NCBI GenBank assembly: GCA_964420605.1
Contig: CAYQUC010000102.1
Coordinates: 1 to 11,288, forward strand
Reading direction: 5' to 3'
DNA: 11,288 bases
DNA from: CAYQUC01 sp964420605
GTDB lineage: Bacteria > Pseudomonadota > Gammaproteobacteria > UBA6429 > Thiohalophilaceae
Of this stretch, positions 7,754-11,288 are shown in pieces. The notes beneath the pieces were generated by a model, which was not told the DNA's origin, did no database searches, and worked only from the letters and a program-made list of their open reading frames with translations. The position numbers and the translations under genes are program-made. How positions within the stretch are numbered: the first letter of the stretch is position 1; the number at the start of each line of letters is the position of its first letter.

Positions 7754-8734
7754 TTAATCTCGCCATAGTGAATTAATTGCTGCAATTCCAGTGCCGCCGG
7801 CGCTAATGGTTTTTTCAATATCCTCTTTACCTACACCGCCTAAAGCATATACGGCGCATTGGGCTGTTTGACTTAGTTCGGTAAATTTTCCCCACCCTAA
7901 GGGTGTTGCATCTGGGTGGCTATTGGTTTGGTTGACTGGAGATAAAAAGATATAATCCACTAATAATTCATTAGCTTTGTTTATTTCTTTTTGGTTATGG
8001 GTTGATGCTGAGACCAGTTTGCCTTGTTGATATAGCGGGATTAAATCTTGTAAAGTTAATGACATTAATGCATCGGATGTTAGGTGCACACCGTCGGCGC
8101 TGTGGTAATTGAATTCATCTATCGGGATATTTAGCATTAATTTAGCACGATGTTGTTTGCACAACAGTCTGGCGCGAACGGATAATTCAAAATAAGATTC
8201 TTTACAATCCATTTTAGAACGTAGTTGTACTATGCCCGATCCGAGTTGTAAGGCGTTCATTAGCTTGTGTGAAAACTCAGTTGAACTGTCAAAAGAACCG
8301 GTTATGACATGAAATTTGGGTAACGTTAAGGCATTAATAATTTTATAGTTCGCGGATGGAAATTTGAAGTTTTCTAACTCTGAGGGTTTTACCCATTTAA
8401 TTTCTTGGCCTTCACTTCCAATGGCATCTTTTGACTGCACACCTCCAGCTAACCAGACATCAAGTAACACGGTTTTATTTGGGTAAGTATGCTCAATTTT
8501 TAATAACGGTCTAAAATAATTTAATTTTAAATTGGTTTCTTCTTTTATTTCTCGTTGCAATGCATCAATGACGTGTTCACCCTGAAGTAATTTTCCTCCG
8601 GGAAATTCCCATAGACCACCTTGGTCTTGAAATTCGTGTCGTTTTGATATTAATAAACGACCTTGTTCATCTCGAACGACTGCAACCGCGACGTAGACAA
8701 TGTCCTTTTTGTGTAATTGGGTTATTTTGCTCAT
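7754..8734 (-). CDS. Nudix hydrolase (MutT type) fused to a ThiE/TenI-like domain
   Basis: A 326-residue two-domain protein. Residues 12-136 are a MutT-like Nudix domain with the box G47-x5-E53-x7-R61-E62-I-K-E65-E66. The Gly usual in EExG is Asn68, while the metal-binding glutamates are kept. MutT enzymes hydrolyse oxidised nucleotides such as 8-oxo-dGTP. Residues 139-326 resemble thiamine phosphate synthase/TenI: QLRSK (170-174), ADGVHL (213-218), SASTH (242-246), DYIFLSPV (260-267), ALGGV (297-301). Several ThiE active-site positions are changed (see findings), so thiamine synthesis by this half is unlikely. Such fusions occur next to argJ and secA in gammaproteobacteria. The start is fixed by the 4-base overlap with the argJ stop (8731-8734), implying translational coupling. 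The 3' end runs toward the repeat array. Confidence 0.93.
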   Translation of the reverse strand: MSKITQLHKKDIVYVAVAVVRDEQGRLLISKRHEFQDQGGLWEFPGGKLLQGEHVIDALQREIKEETNLKLNYFRPLLKIEHTYPNKTVLLDVWLAGGVQSKDAIGSEGQEIKWVKPSELENFKFPSANYKIINALTLPKFHVITGSFDSSTEFSHKLMNALQLGSGIVQLRSKMDCKESYFELSVRARLLCKQHRAKLMLNIPIDEFNYHSADGVHLTSDALMSLTLQDLIPLYQQGKLVSASTHNQKEINKANELLVDYIFLSPVNQTNSHPDATPLGWGKFTELSQTAQCAVYALGGVGKEDIEKTISAGGTGIAAINSLWRD

Positions 8735-9969
8735 GTACGATATTCCGCATTAATTCGAACATACTCGGTTGAAAAATCACAGGTCCAAATAGTTGCTGTA
8801 TTAATAGAATTATTACTTCGTCCAAGATCGATGCTGACTGTGATCTCAACTTGATCCATTATTTTTTGTGCTACTTGTTCAGTATAGCTTGAATCTCGTC
8901 CACCATTGGAGACTATACACAGATCGTCTAAATATATTTTAATTTTAGAAAGATCCAGTTCCTTGATATCAGCTCGTCCAACAACGGCTAATAACCGCCC
9001 CCAATTTGGATCACTTGCGAAAAATGCTGTTTTAACAAGAGGTGAATGTGCAATTAAATAAGCTAGGTCCAAACATTCTTGCTCACTAGTACCGTTAGTT
9101 ATTTTAATAGTGATGAGTTTAGTGGCTCCTTCACCATCACGCACCATGTCTTTAGCGAGGTCTTCACACAATTGTGTTAATTTGAATTGAAATTCAGTTT
9201 TATTGGACTCCGTAATTTCAATATCGGCGCTTCCACTCGCAAATAATAAACAAGAATCATTGGTTGAGGTGTCACCATCTACCGTTATTCTGTTAAACGA
9301 ACTATCAACTGCTGTTTGTAAACACTGTTGTAGTAGTTTCGTTTCTATTTTGGCATCGGTGCCAATATAAGCCAGCATGGTTGCCATATCTGGTCGAATC
9401 ATGCCCGAGCCTTTAGCAATTCCCGTGATGGTGATAATTTTACCGTCAATGTTTAATTGCGTTGATTGGCCTTTGGCAACGGTATCGGTAGTCATTATGC
9501 CGTGTGCTGCATCAACCCAACTTTGTGTTGTATCTGCTAAATTATTATAAACTTGTGGAATGCCGGCTAGGATTTTATCCATATTTAAGTTTTCGCCGAT
9601 AACCCCGGTTGAAAATACTAACACTTCTGATGGCTGACATTTGCTGCTAGCGGCTACCGCGATGCAGGTATTTTTAGTATCGGTTAAGCCTTGTTCGCCG
9701 GTTCCCGCATTGGCATTTCCAGTGTTGATTAATAGATAACGTGGTTTTGATTGTTGTAGGTGTTGCTTGGATATAATAACCGGTGCTGCACAAAATTGAT
9801 TTTTTGTGAATACGGCAGCCGTGGTTGTGTTATCGCTTAGTTCAATTAAAACCAGATCTTTTCGATTTGGATATTTAATATTGGCACAGCTTGTGCCGAG
9901 TTTAATGCCCTTTATAGCAAGTAAGCTTAATTCTTCAGTGTTTGAAATGACATTGGTATTTGAGTTCAT
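8731..9969 (-). CDS. argJ: Bifunctional ornithine acetyltransferase / N-acetylglutamate synthase
   Basis: A 412-residue ArgJ, complete by length and by both ends. It transfers the acetyl group from N-acetylornithine to glutamate, recycling acetyl in cytoplasmic arginine synthesis; bifunctional forms also use acetyl-CoA. The precursor cleaves itself before a conserved Thr, here Thr197 in KGSGMIRPDMATMLA (186-200), giving alpha and beta chains. STGVIGE (120-126) supplies the Thr-Gly oxyanion-hole pair. INTGNANAGTG (81-91), FNRITVDGDTSTND, DPNWGRLLAVVGRA and the C-terminal TATIWTCDFS...YVRINAEYRT are standard ArgJ signatures. Whether it has the acetyl-CoA activity cannot be read here. The ATG at 9969 lacks a strong ribosome binding site (AAGGG is about 14 bases away), but no better start was seen. 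It sits 125 bases after secA and overlaps the Nudix fusion by 4 bases. Confidence 0.97.
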   Translation of the reverse strand: MNSNTNVISNTEELSLLAIKGIKLGTSCANIKYPNRKDLVLIELSDNTTTAAVFTKNQFCAAPVIISKQHLQQSKPRYLLINTGNANAGTGEQGLTDTKNTCIAVAASSKCQPSEVLVFSTGVIGENLNMDKILAGIPQVYNNLADTTQSWVDAAHGIMTTDTVAKGQSTQLNIDGKIITITGIAKGSGMIRPDMATMLAYIGTDAKIETKLLQQCLQTAVDSSFNRITVDGDTSTNDSCLLFASGSADIEITESNKTEFQFKLTQLCEDLAKDMVRDGEGATKLITIKITNGTSEQECLDLAYLIAHSPLVKTAFFASDPNWGRLLAVVGRADIKELDLSKIKIYLDDLCIVSNGGRDSSYTEQVAQKIMDQVEITVSIDLGRSNNSINTATIWTCDFSTEYVRINAEYRT

Positions 9970-10024
9970 TGTTAGAATTGATACCCTTATTCTCTACAAT
10001 CGCGTTTGCATCCGTGCAATCAAG

Positions 10025-10047
10025 ACCTTATCCCAAGGGAATAAGGT
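10025..10047. promoter_or_regulatory. Stem-loop in the secA-argJ intergenic region
   Basis: ACCTTAT pairs perfectly with ATAAGGT, and an inner CC/GG continues the stem past a bulged A to a CAAG loop. On the minus strand no T tract follows the stem, so it is not a typical intrinsic terminator of secA; T-rich DNA lies before it instead, directly after the secA stop (10080-10094). It could stabilise the secA 3' end, affect argJ expression, or be neutral. Confidence 0.4.
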
Positions 10048-10094
10048 TTGTATATTTAAAATTGTAATATGCCGCTTTTAAAAAAATAAAAAAA

Positions 10095-11288
10095 TTACAG
10101 TTTACCGTGGCATTGTTTGTATTTATTACCCGAGCCACAAGGGCAAGGTTCATTACGGCCTACTTTCTTACCGTCACGCACAAAAGGTTGCGTTTGATCT
10201 TCTTGCTCGTTACTCATGTCTTGTGGCATTGCGCTGCCATCGGCATGTTGAAATTCCATTTCAGTTTCATGTGCACGTCGTTGCGCTTCTACTGCTTCGG
10301 CATCTTCTTCATTTCTAATTTGAATTTTGCTCATCACTGTGGCAACTTCATGCTTGATTGCATCAAGCATGTCTGAAAACATTTGAAATGATTCGCGTTT
10401 GTATTCTTGTTTTGGATTCTTTTGTGCATAACCACGTAAGTGAATACCTTGGCGTAAATAATCCATGGTGGACAAATGTTCTTTCCATTCTCTATCTAGC
10501 ACTTGCAACATAATTTGTTTTTCAACATAACGCAGCACATCGCTACCAACATCATCTTCTTTGGCTTTATACAATCGGTTACTTTCTTCAATGATAGCGA
10601 CTCGAAGTGAGTCTTCATTAATTTTATCATCATTTTTCAGCATACTTTGTAAATCCATCTGAATGCCAAAATCACCATTTAGTGCTTCTTCTAAGCCGCT
10701 GATGTCCCACTGCTCTTCCATGCTGTTTGGTGGTATGTAACCATCAGCTACAACATTAATAACATCAGAGCGAATTTGAGTAATCGCACTTGAGATGTCT
10801 TCATCTTCCATTAATTCATTACGTTGTTGATAAATTACTTTTCGTTGATCATTGGCTACGTCATCGTATTCCAATAATTGTTTACGCATATCGAAGTTAT
10901 GCCCTTCAACTTTACGTTGTGCATTTTCAATGGCTTTACTGACCCACGGATGTTCAATGGCTTCGCCCTCTTCCATGCCTAATCGTTGCATTAAACTTGA
11001 TATTTTATCCGAAGCAAAAATTCGCATTAAATTATCTTCTAATGACAAATAAAACCGACTGGAACCGGCATCACCCTGTCGACCGGAGCGTCCTCGTAAT
11101 TGATTATCAATTCGTCGTGATTCGTGTCGCTCGGTGCCAACAATATGCAAACCACCATTTTTTAGTACATTTTCATGACGTTCATGCCAATCGTGTTTAA
11201 TTTTTTCAACTTCTATTTCACTGGCTTTTGGACTTTTGGATAGTTCTACGTCTAAATTACCACCCAACACAATATCCGTACCACGACC
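10095..11288 (-). CDS. secA: Preprotein translocase ATPase SecA, C-terminal part (5' end outside window)
   Basis: The last 397 residues of SecA, in frame to the right edge; family proteins are about 850-930 residues. SecA is the ATPase that drives unfolded preproteins through SecYEG at the inner membrane. The visible part starts at helicase motif V (GRGTDIVLGGNL) and includes motif VI (QLRGRSGRQGD, visible residues 63-73). The helical scaffold/wing region follows (QLLEYDDVANDQRKVIYQQR and LDREWKEHLSTMDYLRQGIH), then a charged linker rich in Glu and Gln. It ends in the zinc-binding tail EPCPCGSGNKYKQCHGKL (CxCx8CH), which binds SecB and lipids. The frame stays open upstream of an internal GTG at 11270, so that codon is not the start. 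The end at TAA (10095-10097) is followed by a T-rich run. Confidence 0.98.
   Translation of the reverse strand, partial: GRGTDIVLGGNLDVELSKSPKASEIEVEKIKHDWHERHENVLKNGGLHIVGTERHESRRIDNQLRGRSGRQGDAGSSRFYLSLEDNLMRIFASDKISSLMQRLGMEEGEAIEHPWVSKAIENAQRKVEGHNFDMRKQLLEYDDVANDQRKVIYQQRNELMEDEDISSAITQIRSDVINVVADGYIPPNSMEEQWDISGLEEALNGDFGIQMDLQSMLKNDDKINEDSLRVAIIEESNRLYKAKEDDVGSDVLRYVEKQIMLQVLDREWKEHLSTMDYLRQGIHLRGYAQKNPKQEYKRESFQMFSDMLDAIKHEVATVMSKIQIRNEEDAEAVEAQRRAHETEMEFQHADGSAMPQDMSNEQEDQTQPFVRDGKKVGRNEPCPCGSGNKYKQCHGKL

Noticed and set aside
8667..8849. Minus-strand open frame of 60 codons at the argJ/Nudix junction
   Set aside because: It overlaps both real genes in another frame and has no independent support.
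10046..10070. Possible ArgR operator upstream of argJ
   Set aside because: The AT-rich stretch only loosely resembles half of an ARG box; the TGAAT/ATTCA arms are not present.
9806..10081. Plus-strand open frame of 91 codons over the argJ start
   Set aside because: Mostly antisense to argJ and to its leader; no motif or ribosome binding site seen.
10080..10120. Intrinsic terminator directly after secA
   Set aside because: A T-rich run follows the stop, but no stable GC-rich stem precedes it.

Overview
The window looks like AT-rich chromosomal DNA of a gammaproteobacterium. The basis is the minus-strand run secA - argJ - Nudix/ThiE-like fusion, an order I know from gammaproteobacteria, with full-length, well conserved SecA and ArgJ signatures. 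Genus and species cannot be told from the sequence. Every gene I can support lies on the minus strand, so transcription runs from high to low coordinates. The plus-strand open frames are antisense shadows.

Right part (7754-11288), housekeeping: the C-terminal 397 residues of SecA run off the right edge. After 125 bases with a stem-loop comes argJ (arginine biosynthesis), whose stop overlaps by 4 bases the start of a fusion of a MutT-type Nudix hydrolase with a ThiE/TenI-like domain. The ThiE-like half lacks several residues needed for thiamine phosphate synthesis.

Middle (6951-7753), repeats: a tandem array with an 86-base period, each unit carrying a palindromic hairpin. It is interrupted by exactly 100 N (an assembly gap) and reaches the ribosome binding site of a small predicted lipoprotein gene (6490-6948). 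That gene has a Met-rich motif and two long A tracts. The stretch 6069-6489 holds a terminator-like hairpin, a candidate promoter and a leader hairpin.

Left part (1-6068): one uninterrupted frame of 2,022 codons, open at the left edge, encoding a giant secreted RHS/YD-repeat protein. It has a Sec signal peptide, a Cys-containing N-terminal region and a long YD-repeat section. Eight consecutive HYR (Ig-like) modules follow, then a short unidentified segment, then the RHS-associated core. The window stops at the conserved YYDP-type end of the core, so the variable C-terminal tip, where a toxin would normally sit, is not visible. The HYR block has a higher-order period of three modules (693 bases), pointing to internal duplication. 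This gene is the most unusual object in the window: an RHS shell interrupted by an Ig-like array and exported by a signal peptide instead of carrying a visible PAAR/type VI adaptor.
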